A stretch of 64,000 nucleotides of DNA, taken from NCBI GenBank assembly GCA_036346225.1, contig JARFIW010001491.1, forward strand, positions 1,550,001 to 1,614,000, given 5' to 3'. Position 1 is the stretch's first letter. Each line of letters opens with the position of its first letter. Positions 35,516 to 47,600 of the stretch are shown in pieces. Under the pieces are notes generated by a model. It was not told where the DNA came from. It was given only the letters and a program-made list of their open reading frames with translations, and searched no databases. The position numbers and the translations under genes were made by a program. The stretch comes from Platerodrilus igneus. Its lineage: Eukaryota > Arthropoda > Insecta > Coleoptera > Lycidae.

Positions 35516-36747
35516 ATAGAAATGCTCAAATAATGTTATTTTAGAATAGATTTAAGCGAGGTATTGATATTTGTATTTAATTAGTTCAAACATATAGGTG
35601 ACCTTTTGAGATTAAATCTATTTATCCAAAAAATACCCCGTAATTAAAAATCCCTTGTATTGCTTGTCGTCCTGAGTAAATCTTATTATAGACGTAGTTG
35701 GCGCCTTTTAAACTTGACAGATTGAAAAATTAACAGGATAAGTGCTAGTAATAACGTAGCGTAAAATTTCACCTAAATAAAAGTTCGATCATTAGTCAAT
35801 TTTCTGCCATCATTGTTATAGGTACCCTCTGCCGCACTACTTAGTTGGCTGGTGCATCTTGATTTTATTATCGGATTCCTGTTCCTTTTGGTCAATTCCA
35901 AATTAAAAAATTAATGCTTGAAACAGCCATAACACTTCGTCCCACTTCCTCTCCTCATGTATCTTTCCCTGGGTCTTCTGCAGAAGGTGCAGCAGAATTG
36001 GATAGCTTTGGACGTCATCCCTAAGGATTGTTTTGAAAAAACTAGGTTGAAAGCCATTAGTATTGTATCTTCATGCAGTCCTAATACATTATATTATGTT
36101 AATTAATCATTTTATATTATAAATATTGTGTAACGTCACGGAATTTATACTTGTTTATATAACCGTTAAATAGACGTTTAAAATATCTTAAAATTACAAT
36201 ATAACAATTAAGGATAAAATGTAAAAATGTAACAGTATACAATGTTTTGCTCAAGGTTTAAAAATTTTTGATTCTGTTTGTAATCATTCAAAGCTCGAAA
36301 ATAATTGTCAATATGTTTGTAATGTAACCGACCCGAAGGCTGACCAGAACGCCCTCTATAGACGGCAACACCGGGCTTTACGATCTAACATCTAGTGTAT
36401 TACACTTCCGGCGGTAATACATGAGAGCCACTACGTCAGTTGGTAACACAAATAAATATTTGCAAAACGATGGGCAAATAAGGTATTACGTCATATAAAT
36501 GTTTTAAATTACTACATCACATGCAAAAAACGAAAAAGGTACTCACGTAACTGTAGAACTCCTTACAGCATTACGCTATTATGGCGGCAGCTGGGCATCG
36601 TGGAGCATTTCGGGCGTGGGTAGTCTTTTTGCCACCGGTTGAATCCAAATTTAATTTGTCTTCTTCTTTCCTATTTTATAGCGGAACCACAGGAAACTGG
36701 TATAAAGAACGATAATTGGGTAGATAAAAGGAAACCTACATAACCTG
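35516..36747. other. Unassigned stretch
   Basis: No gene recognised. Near 35980-36080 a short plus-strand frame (KVQQNWIALDVIPKDCFEK) looks protein-like but is isolated. The part near 36310-36420 is CG-richer and may be a repeat edge. Confidence 0.4.
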
Positions 36748-36990
36748 AAAGAGAAGACAAGAACGGCACAAAGATAAACCACTAGGCTCGACGTCTGGCT
36801 GACTAGTCCCGACGTATCGGAAATTCGCCACTTTCCCCTTCACTCTGTGTCTACGCATCCTTTGCGCAACGCAACTATTTCAAGGGACGGAAATGCATGC
36901 ACAAGTTTTTTTAAATTATTGGCGCGAAATCACTTACAAATTAGGAACTTATAGAAATGTTTATATGCCGAATTTCGGCATGTAACAAGT
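36748..36990. repeat. Old dispersed repeat, copy 2
   Basis: Resembles 1548-1800, ending in the same TTTCGGCATGTAACA stretch. It lies about 35 bp before the mariner-derived palindrome. Confidence 0.5.
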
Positions 36991-37025
36991 GGCAGTGGCC
37001 CAACGACACCTACGTTGTGTTGTTA

Positions 37026-37541
37026 CGAGTGTAGTTTGAAACGTTCGCAAAATGGAGCACAGATGGCAGCATTTAATTCGAATCAAATATATGCAATTGA
37101 TGGATCCAACTATCTAGTGCGCAGATGTTAAATTTGACACTATTCTGTCAAGTAGTATTAATTTGGTGCTATATGAAGTAAAGTTTGTGAGTTTTTCAAA
37201 CTGGATAAAACTGAAGCGCACGCTATTATCAAATATTTTGTAAATAAGGGTTGGAAACCAACAGAAATACAGGATTATCCTGCATATTTTTATGTATTTC
37301 TGTTGCTTTCCAACCCTTTTTTACAAAATATTTGATAATAGCGCGCGTTTCAGTTTTATCCATTTTAAAAACTCACAAAACTAACTTTACTTCATATAGC
37401 ACCAAATTAAATCTACTTGACAAAATAATGTCAAATTTAACATCTTCGCACTAGATAGTTGGATCCATCAATTGCATATATTTTATTCGAACTGATGCTG
37501 CCATCTGTGCTTCATTTTGCGAACTTTTCAAACCGCCCTCG
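37026..37541. mobile_element. Palindromic mariner derivative of two inverted 5' ends
   Basis: The 516-bp element is almost entirely an inverted repeat. Its right end reads, outward, CGAGGGCGGTTTGAAAAGTT, typical of mariner termini, and it is flanked by TA on both sides (37024-37025 and 37542-37543). Both arms carry the start of a mariner transposase. The left arm encodes LDKTEAHAIIKYFVNKGW near 37200-37260 and the right arm, on the minus strand, MDKTETRAIIKYFVKKGW near 37370-37305. The arms meet in a short spacer at about 37270-37285. No transposase catalytic region exists, so it could only move in trans. It most likely formed by an aberrant inverted duplication of the 5' end. Confidence 0.85.
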
Positions 37542-39036
37542 TATAATGTATCCCAAATTTACACAAGGAAGATGGCGTTAAGGCGAGAAGATTTGAAGTA
37601 AAACTACAAAATTTACCTAACTTGACTTTTGATCAAAACAATAACCACTAAATAGGTCATTGGCGTGAAAGCATAGAAAATTGACATTCAAAGCAAACAG
37701 TGCCGTACTCAACCTGGGCGATTGGGGAAAGAGCAAGGCAGAGAAAACCCCAAACTACCCTCACACTTCCAACTGCATTTGGCACATCTCGCAAGGGCGG
37801 GTAACGCACAAGTACCCAGATCACCCAACACTGAAATTGATGGGATGTCAACTGTTACCCAGACATACCACACATGACAACTGAAGAAACGTTAGTGTAG
37901 GTCAGCTAGTCTTTTCTGACAGGAACTGAGGTCGGATAACCAATACTACCCAGCTAAAGTTGAAAGAAGGGGAACACTAGGAAGGTAAAATCTGCCTTGA
38001 CTAGCAATGTTTCTCCCGCACGGACACAAAATGTTAGTAATATTCAGTAAGGTTCGATCACACGCGCCCACATACATACATTAACGGTTTCTAGCCCGTG
38101 TTATAAAATATTTCACAAAGGCTAGCCGTCTTCCTATTATTTGCAAAAGGGTACCACTACAAGTACCTTGACAAGACAACATGAATCGCTGAAATAAACT
38201 CATGACATGATTGCGCATAGTTAAAAAGGCGCTTATTACTAAATAGACTATCTCCAACATAGTCATAACTGTAAACGCGAAAGGCACGAGATGGTCGACA
38301 ATACCAGAAGTTCAATTTAATTACATCATAACAATTATCACAAATGTTAAAGACTAGTTAATTATATAGGAACATCGGCTAGATAATAGGATAAACAAAA
38401 CAACAAATATATCATCAAGTTAAACCCAGATGTGATCAGTGCAGTTGTAAATGTGATTAATATGCTGAAATAAAACAATTACACGTAAAATAAAAATGTC
38501 AAATGCATCACAAATATCAAACATTATAAAACATGTAGGCAGCAAATACATATCAAAATTCTATAGCACAAATACAAGCCCAGATTCAGGTGCTCAATGT
38601 TTATTTAAATGCATGTTAGGTAAATATATTAACCATAGTAAGCAAATGGTAAAAAGTATTCATTATGGTTGCATCGGTTTAAACGTACTTTTAAAAAATT
38701 AAACACATCGTGGCATTACAAATTACAAACCAAAAATATACACAACAACGGTGTGGTTAAATGCAATTACTATCTTAAAACCAAACAAATATAACATAGA
38801 AATATAACACTAATCATGTTGAAACTTGCCTAATAATTTGATTCAATATGTCTATGGAATGATGTTGGTACTTTTTCATTACTTGCTCGTAAAATCACAA
38901 TAAGGGTACATTTACTATTGATTCTTTAATAAAAAACCGCTAAGTGAAATGTTTCAACCATCCATCTTGACATCTCAAGACAAAGTCGTTTAACCCTATT
39001 TACTAGATCGATCGTCTGGTGACATATGCCCTTATT

Positions 39037-39072
39037 ACAGATTATCCACCTCTTAAGAGATGGATAATCTGT
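39037..39072. repeat. Short near-perfect palindrome
   Basis: Two 18-bp halves (ACAGATTATCCACCTCTT and AAGAGATGGATAATCTGT) pair with one mismatch and no spacer. The role is unknown. Confidence 0.9.
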
Positions 39073-39737
39073 GCTCTTATAACATAAATTCTGACATAAC
39101 GGAATGCGTTCAGAAACCTGCAAGTGGTTACCGAACTATTCTAACAAATATTTTCAAATATCGAAATGTACGCTATAATATTTTCAATAATTATCAACCA
39201 ATGAGGAATCGACTTAGAAATACTACGGATCACTTCACGTTGAACTGTAAAATATTATAAAAACCAATAATATAAGTTGAAAGTCTAGTTTAAGAACCAA
39301 TAAAATAAGCTGTATTCTAGTTGAGGTAAATTCTATCATTTATTGCATCATATTTTAAATAAAACATTAGGGTTGATTTTTCTTATAATATTGTAGAGTT
39401 TAGTTTGCGGATGCATACTTCTTCCTTTATAATAGTTTCGTTATGCTTATAATTATAAAGATAAATCATAACGTTGACGTAAATTTAGTTTTTAATGCTA
39501 TATTACAAAATTACTACCAATCTCAAAACGAATGCGACGCTAGACTTCTCCAACATGCATGTAAAAATAACAAATGCCAATTGCTATAATTGCTAATAAT
39601 AGTCTACATAACTTCACATCTTTTGCGAAAACTCTTTACTGTGAATTCGTTTGTTTTAATCACAAACCTGTAATAAAATGGTCGTAGTGCTTGTATAAAT
39701 GAACAGAACTGAACGTCAGGATCTAATTACGGCGTGT

Positions 39738-39775
39738 GTGTGTGTGTGTTTGTGCGTGCACGCGCGCGGTATAAA
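39738..39775. repeat. (GT)n/(GC)n alternating tract
   Basis: A purine-pyrimidine alternating run: GTGTGTGTGTGTG, then GTGCGTGCACGCGCGCG, with a brief TTT interruption. Confidence 0.9.
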
Positions 39776-40617
39776 GGAAATTAGACGAATCATAAATCGT
39801 ATGCATTGGGATGCGTTTGTGGGTAAATTATTATTTTGACCTCATTATTTCAACTTCCGGTTATTATTGGACTTATTATTTAGTTTACTAATATTGATTT
39901 TTTTAACACTTGCAAGGACTAATCTGTAGAAATCATACACAAACGATAATTAAAAGTACTTAAGAAATTTAATATTTTTTGCCACTGAAATAATATTTTT
40001 AGGTACCTGTGAAAACATATTCCGGACTTATCTTTCCCTTTTATTTTGCTCGCGAAGCACTGTCGACTCATTTTTCCGTATAACCTACCAAAAGATGTAA
40101 TTCAATTAAAAATAATACAACAAACACGATAAAATATGACTGCTGGTCTAAACACAAAGATCAGCTGATCTTCCTTGTGACAAATCAACTTATTCGAATC
40201 TCTGAACATATTCAGGAAGAATTTCGTTCTTTCTTTGGTACGAGCGCGAAAGGTTTTTCCGAACACTTTTACAATACAAGCTATACCCGGTAGGTTTTAA
40301 TTATGTACGAATGCTAAAACGTTTTTCCCTAGAGATGGTTAAAATTATATTATAGCGACATCTATTGCGGTTTTTTTAATTGGTTTACAGTAGACATTTC
40401 TAAATCTGGACCTGGCTACTGTAACAAATTTATATTGGATTAATGGATGTAATGCATAAGGTAAAAAAGGATAGCGACAAGCTGTGGAATTTATTTATTG
40501 TTCTTAACAAAAGGCAGCATAATTTACTTTCTTATATAACCTGTGTAGTCGATAAATATTTAATCATTTTATAAGTACTTTGTTTTTAGAAAACTATATA
40601 CTGCAATGACTGCGAAA

Positions 40618-40890
40618 AATGTCTTTCGCTGGTAGAAGTGGTAACACATCCATATTAAGTGTGTATTTGAAGTTCAAAAGGCGGCTAATGTAAGGGAAGA
40701 GAACAGTAGGTGCTTTATTACAGAAAGCTGAATCGGAGTTTTGGAACGTCAGAAACCACAATTGAAGAATTATGAATAACCTTTGCCCAAACAAGACGGC
40801 GTTTATGGCATCGTTGGTTATCAGAAAGATAAAGATAGTTCCTAGGCCTAGGCCAATTTCTTTGAATTTTACGCGTTCTATTTGCGTCAA
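40618..40890 (+). pseudogene. Protein-like remnant of unknown family
   Basis: The plus-strand frame from ATG 40618 reads as amphipathic protein with two internal stops. It includes ALLQKAESEFWNVRNHN, NLCPNKTAFMASLVIRKI and KIVPRPRPISL. The minus strand is also open for 98 codons (40890-40594), but its translation looks like a shadow. I do not recognise the family. It could be a decayed host exon or a transposon fragment. Confidence 0.25.
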
Positions 40891-41658
40891 ATAATTTATA
40901 GATTTATTGTTCTAGACCCAGTTATAATAACCTAACAAATTAAAATTGATAATGTATTCTTATCAATAATCTAGGATTAGCCTTATTTTACTTTGAATTT
41001 GCCGCCAAAATTTAAAACAAATGAGGAGCTCTTTAAGAAAAAGATATTAGAGAACAATTGTTTTATACCTACTGACAAATAAAACTGGCAGTTGTAGTAA
41101 GTTTATTATTTATAACGTCCTCCCCATTTTCCACTTGCTATAAGGATTGTCTCAAAGTGCAACTATGCTGATAAGGGGAAAAGGTAAAGCTGTAAATTAA
41201 CAATTTATTGAAAATGTTAGTTTGCATATGATTAGTAATATAAAAATGTAATACTTTTTACTCCTTATATATAGTATTCTATTCTACTGTGATTTAGTGT
41301 AGTTTTACACAACATTACAGAACCTTTTCTATTTTTAAAATATCACATGCTATCAATATTTGCAACAAAAAAATATTAACTAGTTAGTGGTCTTTTGTGC
41401 TTCATTAAAGTGATGAGCGACCATGTTTTTGCCCTCGATCAGTTAGAATTATATAAATGAACCATTTAAGAGATTTATTATTATTTTAGTTAATCTTTGA
41501 TAATATCACATTTCTGGGTTTAGGTTTATTTTAATTTTTTTACAGACAGTAGCAATAATTGTGATATTTTTGCTTTTTTATAATTGAAGCAGGTAACAAA
41601 CCGAAGAAAGTCATGTGTTTCTCATCACCACTTTAGAATATATTAAAATACTATTAAT

Positions 41659-44600
41659 TTAAGGTGGTCTTGGTACAAATTCTATAATTCCTAAATGTCT
41701 CCCTTGTCTTCTAGGCCGATCTGATCTACTAACATAACTACGCGAGTAAATTCTTGGTTTCCTATGACTGCTATTTAGCATAGTTTCAGTTGTTGTAGTT
41801 AAATTAATTTTGGCGTCCCTTTCATTTAAAAATAGAAAATCTACAATTTCTAATTCTGCAGGATTGATTTTAATATTCTTGCTTTCTCGTTTTTTTTCAG
41901 TGTCGCTAAAATTTGTAGGTAGTGGAATTTGCACATGTAAAACATCTTGAGAGTTGTCTGATTTGTTCTGAATTTGATACTGAACATCTTTCAAGTCGTT
42001 AGATTTTATAACTTCGATCAAATTTGAGATTGCTTGGTATTTTGTATCAACATTCCGTGCTTTAGGTGCATTCAAAGTATCAGAAAGTGTGTCATTTGGT
42101 GGTAGTTCGGTATGCAAATATGAAACCGGCCACCGTCGAGATTGCCCAGCAAATCCACCTGGTTTAGGAGGATCTAAAAAGTTAGTAGGCTTTGAATCAT
42201 AGTCGTCTAACGTTGGTAGCAAAGGTGGCTGTATACCAGCTGACTGGACCGATGTAATTGAATTGAATGTCCATGATGGTGTAGTAGGCAAGTATGAATC
42301 ACCTGTAGGTTGTTTATCAGGAGCTTGATGACCATAAGGATAATAGTGATCACTACATTTTCGCCATTGTGTACGAACCGGTCCAACGTAACACCTAACA
42401 ATAATATTATGTAAAATAATTAGTTTACTGGAATTTATTACCATTGATAGAGGAATCCCTCGGAATATCCACATTGATGATCCGGACGGCAACAGTAATC
42501 CCAGGAATGCCTTTCAGGTCCTTCTATTTCACAGTACCAAAACTTAGCAACTTTATTTTCTTGGCATAAGCTACCTCTTCTGCAAGGGAAACCATTAACG
42601 CTAAATACTCTCCAAGTATCCAATGGATAAGCAGGGGCTAAAAGATCAATTCAAGATTTATATCGTTAGTAAAAGACCTACTTATCCACGCTATGATAGC
42701 TCCTTCTTTTGCATGTTGATTATAATAACCATCACTACTTCCAATGCCAGCTGATCCATTAGAAATCCCCTTAACGCATTGTGGATTATGAAGATTTAAA
42801 GCAAATAACCAAGCGTCTGGATCGGATACATAATCAACATTTGATAGAAGGTCCCTTTGGGCTATGTCAGACAAATCACAGTTTGGAGAATGTGACGGTG
42901 CTATAGTTCTAAAAGTATAAATAAAAAAAAAGATACTGTGGTTAACATTTATATTACCTGTAACTAAGTGACAAGCACTGAAAGTCGGATTTTTCTCTTA
43001 TTTTGGTACATTCTGCCATGCATTCAGCTTCTGTGATGACTTTTATAGATTTCTTGGTAGCCTGAGGTAACAGTCTAGCTGCCGAACCATGTCCAATGTA
43101 GCATTCTGGTACATAATTAAATATTAATTGCTTTGCTCGCATTGCTATACTTAAAATTTATGATTGAATTTAGTAATTGTAATTAAATATCCGATTCTAA
43201 ACAGACTTGCAACTTCAAGTTCTAGAATACTAGAATGGGTGGAATGGCTGGCGTGTTTCAGTGAGTCAAAGAGACGAACTATAGGTTTAACCAAAGGTCT
43301 TAAGTGAGGTAACAAATTAAAACAGGTCCTTGAAAGAAGGTAGCAGCTATTTCGGTACTTAGAGTGGCAGAGACCATAGGGGGAGGTATGGCATTTTAAG
43401 ACACAATACTGCGACATTACCTTCCAAGTACACTGTACGAAAAAATTTTTTTTAATGATGGCATCCTCTGGGGTAAAAGATTCCGGATTTACAATAATCT
43501 CCCATTCAGTTTTCCAGGAGGGGACTACTTTGGAAGATGTCATCGGCAAGCTCAATAAGAAGAAAAGAAGAACCAAAAAGGTCCTGCGGGTTGGAGCGTG
43601 GAATGTTAAAAGCACGAATCAAGTAGGTAAGCTAGAGAATTTGAAATTGATAGGTTAACATTAGACATAGTAGGGATTAATGAAGTTTGGTCGCCAGAGG
43701 TACAAGATTTTTGGAGAGGAGACTTTAGGGTAATTCACACAAGATCCGAGGAAGGAAATATGGGCGTGAGGATACTTATGCGAAAAAGGTAGAACATTGT
43801 GTAGAAAATTACTTACAAAAGAACGAAAGGGTACTCATTGTTAGATTAGAATCTAATCCGGTAAACATGGTAACAATACAAGTTTATATGCCCACCTCTA
43901 GCTACAGTGGGGAAGAGGCAGAAGCAATCTACAAAGATCGAAGACATGAAAATTTAATAATTATGGGCGATTTTAATGCAGTGGTAGGAAAGGGTAAGGA
44001 AGGAGTGGTAGTAGGTATATTTTGTTTAGGCACCAGGGACGACAGGAGAAATAGACTGACATAATTTTGCGACGAAAACAATTTAATTATCACAAACACA
44101 TTATTTCAACATCATGTTAGATGATACACATGGAAGATGCCTGGAGATATAGGGGGGTATCAAATAGATTACGTTCTTGTTCAACAATGGTTTAGGAATC
44201 AAGCAAAAGACTAGAAGCTACCCAGAAGCAGTGATCACAAAATAGTAATTATGAAAGTCGTGCTTAAATTTAAAAATCTGAAGAAATGAACGTCAAAAGG
44301 CACTTTGAGTCTATGAAACTAAAAGATAAAGATATCGACAAAAGATTTAAGAGAAAGTAAAATGAATTGCTGAAAGATATGGAAAAAATTTCGGCTACTA
44401 AGGAAATGGAAACAGAATGGAAGAACATTAAATCCAGCTTAAACATGACGGCCAGAGATATTCTGGGGTATACACAAAAAGAAAATAAGAAACCATGGAT
44501 AACAAAGGAAAGCCTGGATTTAATAGAAGAAACACGAAAATACAAAAACAGACCAAACAAAGCAGGAAAACAGAAATACAAAGCCATAAAATGGGAAATT

Positions 44601-47600
44601 ATTTACAATTACAGGGAAGCTAAGGAACAATGAATTGATGAAAAGTGGAAAGAGGTACAAACTAAGATGGAAATAGGAAAGACAGACGAAGCATACAAAC
44701 TAATTAGAATGAATTTTAGAGATATAAAACCGTATAGCAAAAATATAAGGAGCGCAATAGGAGACATCATTATACATAATTAGTTAAAAGTATGGAGATG
44801 GTGATGGCGATTTATTGCCGTTAATATATATATTAGAATTTAGAATGCTTGGAATTTTTTTCTTCAATTGTTTTGAGTTACGCCTCTCAGTATAATTTTC
44901 TTAAATGGAACTTGTTAATTTTATTGTACCATTCGATAGAGCGTTTTTCTCTTTACAATATTATTTGTGTTTTTTTAAAATTTATTTAATAAGATTTTTA
45001 CAAGAAAACATCAGTTCAAATATTTAATAAATATTAGATACGTCTAAGATAGACAAAATTATTTACAATAAGGTACCGGTCACAGTCTTAACATTAAAAA
45101 CAAATTAATAACCAAGGAAATTAAAATAAGTGTTCAAATTGTCCTCCTTTTGTAATTTGAAACAACTCAATCAACTTACAAAACCCCGATGAGAATTCTT
45201 TAAAAATTTACCGGGAACTCTGTATCGTCCAGGTAATTCGGATTTTTAAGATGCCGGTTCAAATACTGCAATGCATTTACTAATTAGTAGCTACATATCT
45301 TTGATAGACAAAAGCGAATCGATAAACAAACCCGAGTCAGGTAACTTTAGCAGTGGTTATTGTTTATGTTGCATACAACTGTAATTTATTCCTGTCAATA
45401 TTAACTATAGCGAGTTTAAGTGAATGTGAAAAATTGAAATATTTATGATGCTGGGTTATCGAGATAGATGCAGAAGTTTACAAGACGTTTGTAATTTATA
45501 TTAATGTGACTTCACAGTTCCCAAGTATCGCTGAAGGTATAACAATTGAAACTAGTCAGTTTGTTACATTCCAAATTTGGAAATGTACATTTTTAAATAT
45601 GTGAGTAAGTTCTCGCGAATATTTTAAAATAAAGTTTTTAATTTCCGCCATTCCGGACAGTTGCGTTTGCGCAAGAGAAGGCGCAGGCGCGGAGGGAATG
45701 GCGCAAGTGCACGGAGTGACACGACATTATTATACGACGAGGCCTGAAGCCGAAAACAGCTAGCTGTGTTGGGTATATGTCTTTTCCTTTTTCAGGTGGT
45801 AGGTTTCTTATCTCTTGCCTTATCGTACATCTACCTGATTATCCTTGCCGCTGTCTTACATCCAAAGAGGATGGACGACTAAATTTGGACTCAACAATGG
45901 CATAGCCGACCCACACTTAAAAAACAAGGAAATGGCCCTGAGATATAACTGCAAGGCGCGTTTTAAGTGAGTACATTGCTTTATTTATATTATAGATTAA
46001 GAATTGTATCACTTTTAAACATGTTTGGTATTTGATACAATTTGCAACGTAATCATGTTATATTAACGATTGCGCAATAGTGTGAAATGCGGAAGTGTAT
46101 CAAGTTGACTTTCGAAAATGATACTAGAACAATGTTTTAAGCGGACTGTAACATTCTGTCAAATAGTGAAGACGAATTCTCATTCAGTGAACCTCATCCC
46201 TAGCATACAATTCGGTCAGCATGACTTGTATATCGATTACAAATTAAATTCACAACTCATCAATGGAAATGTAGCAGTGCTTTTAGTAGATACAGATAGC
46301 ACACAGAAATTAGAAACTTTATTTACAATAAAGTACAATGATAAACAATTATTGCCGTCACGTGACATGCTGGCTAATTAATCTTCTGTGAGAGTTAGTT
46401 AAAAAGATATTTCTAGGGCATTCATCCTTGAATGCAGGTTGGAACCCTAAGTGTTGAAACAGGCGCTAGAACGTGATTTTAATGCTGGTTCTTTGTAGAA
46501 CATTATGGAATCCTTTATGAGAATAGTAAGATTGCTCCATTTTGTTTGACAATCACGTATCTGGTTTCCTTGGTAACAACAGTTGGGCATTGTACGGGGT
46601 TGACAGATTTGCATGCTTTCATAGGACAACTCGTTTACTGTAACAGATATGGAAAAATAAACCTTGTAGTCGCGATGTCTTTTTTTGAGTTAACTTCAAT
46701 ACTGGAAACTAAAATTTGTTTCTATTATTTGTTTTTGAGTTATCAACAGAAATTCACTTTGCTGTTTGTAAAAGTTCAACATCATCGTCAGGTCTTCAGT
46801 CTTGGAAGTGGTTGAACGCGTACCTCCATTGTTTCCTATTTTGAGCTAGCCTACACATTTCCCTGCAATTCCCACTCTACATTTTTCACTACCTGCAATA
46901 GTCTAATCTAGGTCTACTGCTTTTCCTTTCTCTGCTTCTAATATATCTCGTACTATTCCCTCTTGCCTTAGAATGTGTCCTATCATCCTATTTTTACTGT
47001 GCTCCACATATTTCAATTTTCCCTACTATATTTCTAGTACCTCTTTGTTCTTAATTTTGTTTGTCCATGTTATTTTCATCATATATCTGTAGCACCTTAT
47101 ATCAAATGCTTCTATCTTTTCCTGTCCTTTTCTCCTACTGTTCACGTTTCATACATATGCTTTTGGCAAACTTTTTCGTTTCCATGTTTGTTGTCTTCGA
47201 TCATGGTACTTGCTTTTCTTGCTAAATGCAGCACGGCCTTGTGCTAATCTTTGTTTTATATCTTTTGCATGTTTCCCATCTTGTGTTATTTGGCTTTCTG
47301 GGTAGCAAAAATCCTTAACTACTTGTAAATTTTGGTTTCCTATTCGTATTCCGGTTTTTGACTTATTTTCCCCACCTTTACATACTAGTACTTTAGTTTT
47401 ATTTTTCTTAGTATTGTTTCCATTTCATTATGAGCTGCTTCAAACACTTCCTTGTTAGATGTTAATGGCACTATATCATCTTCAAATCTAGGCACAATTT
47501 AATCGCTTGTCTGTGTATAATATTCCAAAAGTCTTTTTGCATTTGACAGTATTCATTGCCTCTTCGATATACAAGTTAAAAATTAACAGGGATAGTGCAC

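Larger units (their letters stand above)
37544..41658. other. Long stretch without a recognised gene
   Basis: AT-rich, with many short frames that lack family features. It contains a 36-bp palindrome (39037-39072), a GT/GC alternating tract (39738-39775), and a degenerate protein-like remnant at 40618-40890. Confidence 0.5.

Noticed and set aside
37251..37454. 67-codon frame crossing the mariner palindrome
   Set aside because: It spans the centre of the inverted repeat; the meaningful readings are the transposase starts in each arm.
37681..37884. 67-codon frame with HTSNCIWHISQG
   Set aside because: Considered as the C-terminal zinc region of a jockey-type element, but the Cys/His pattern and surrounding frames do not fit.
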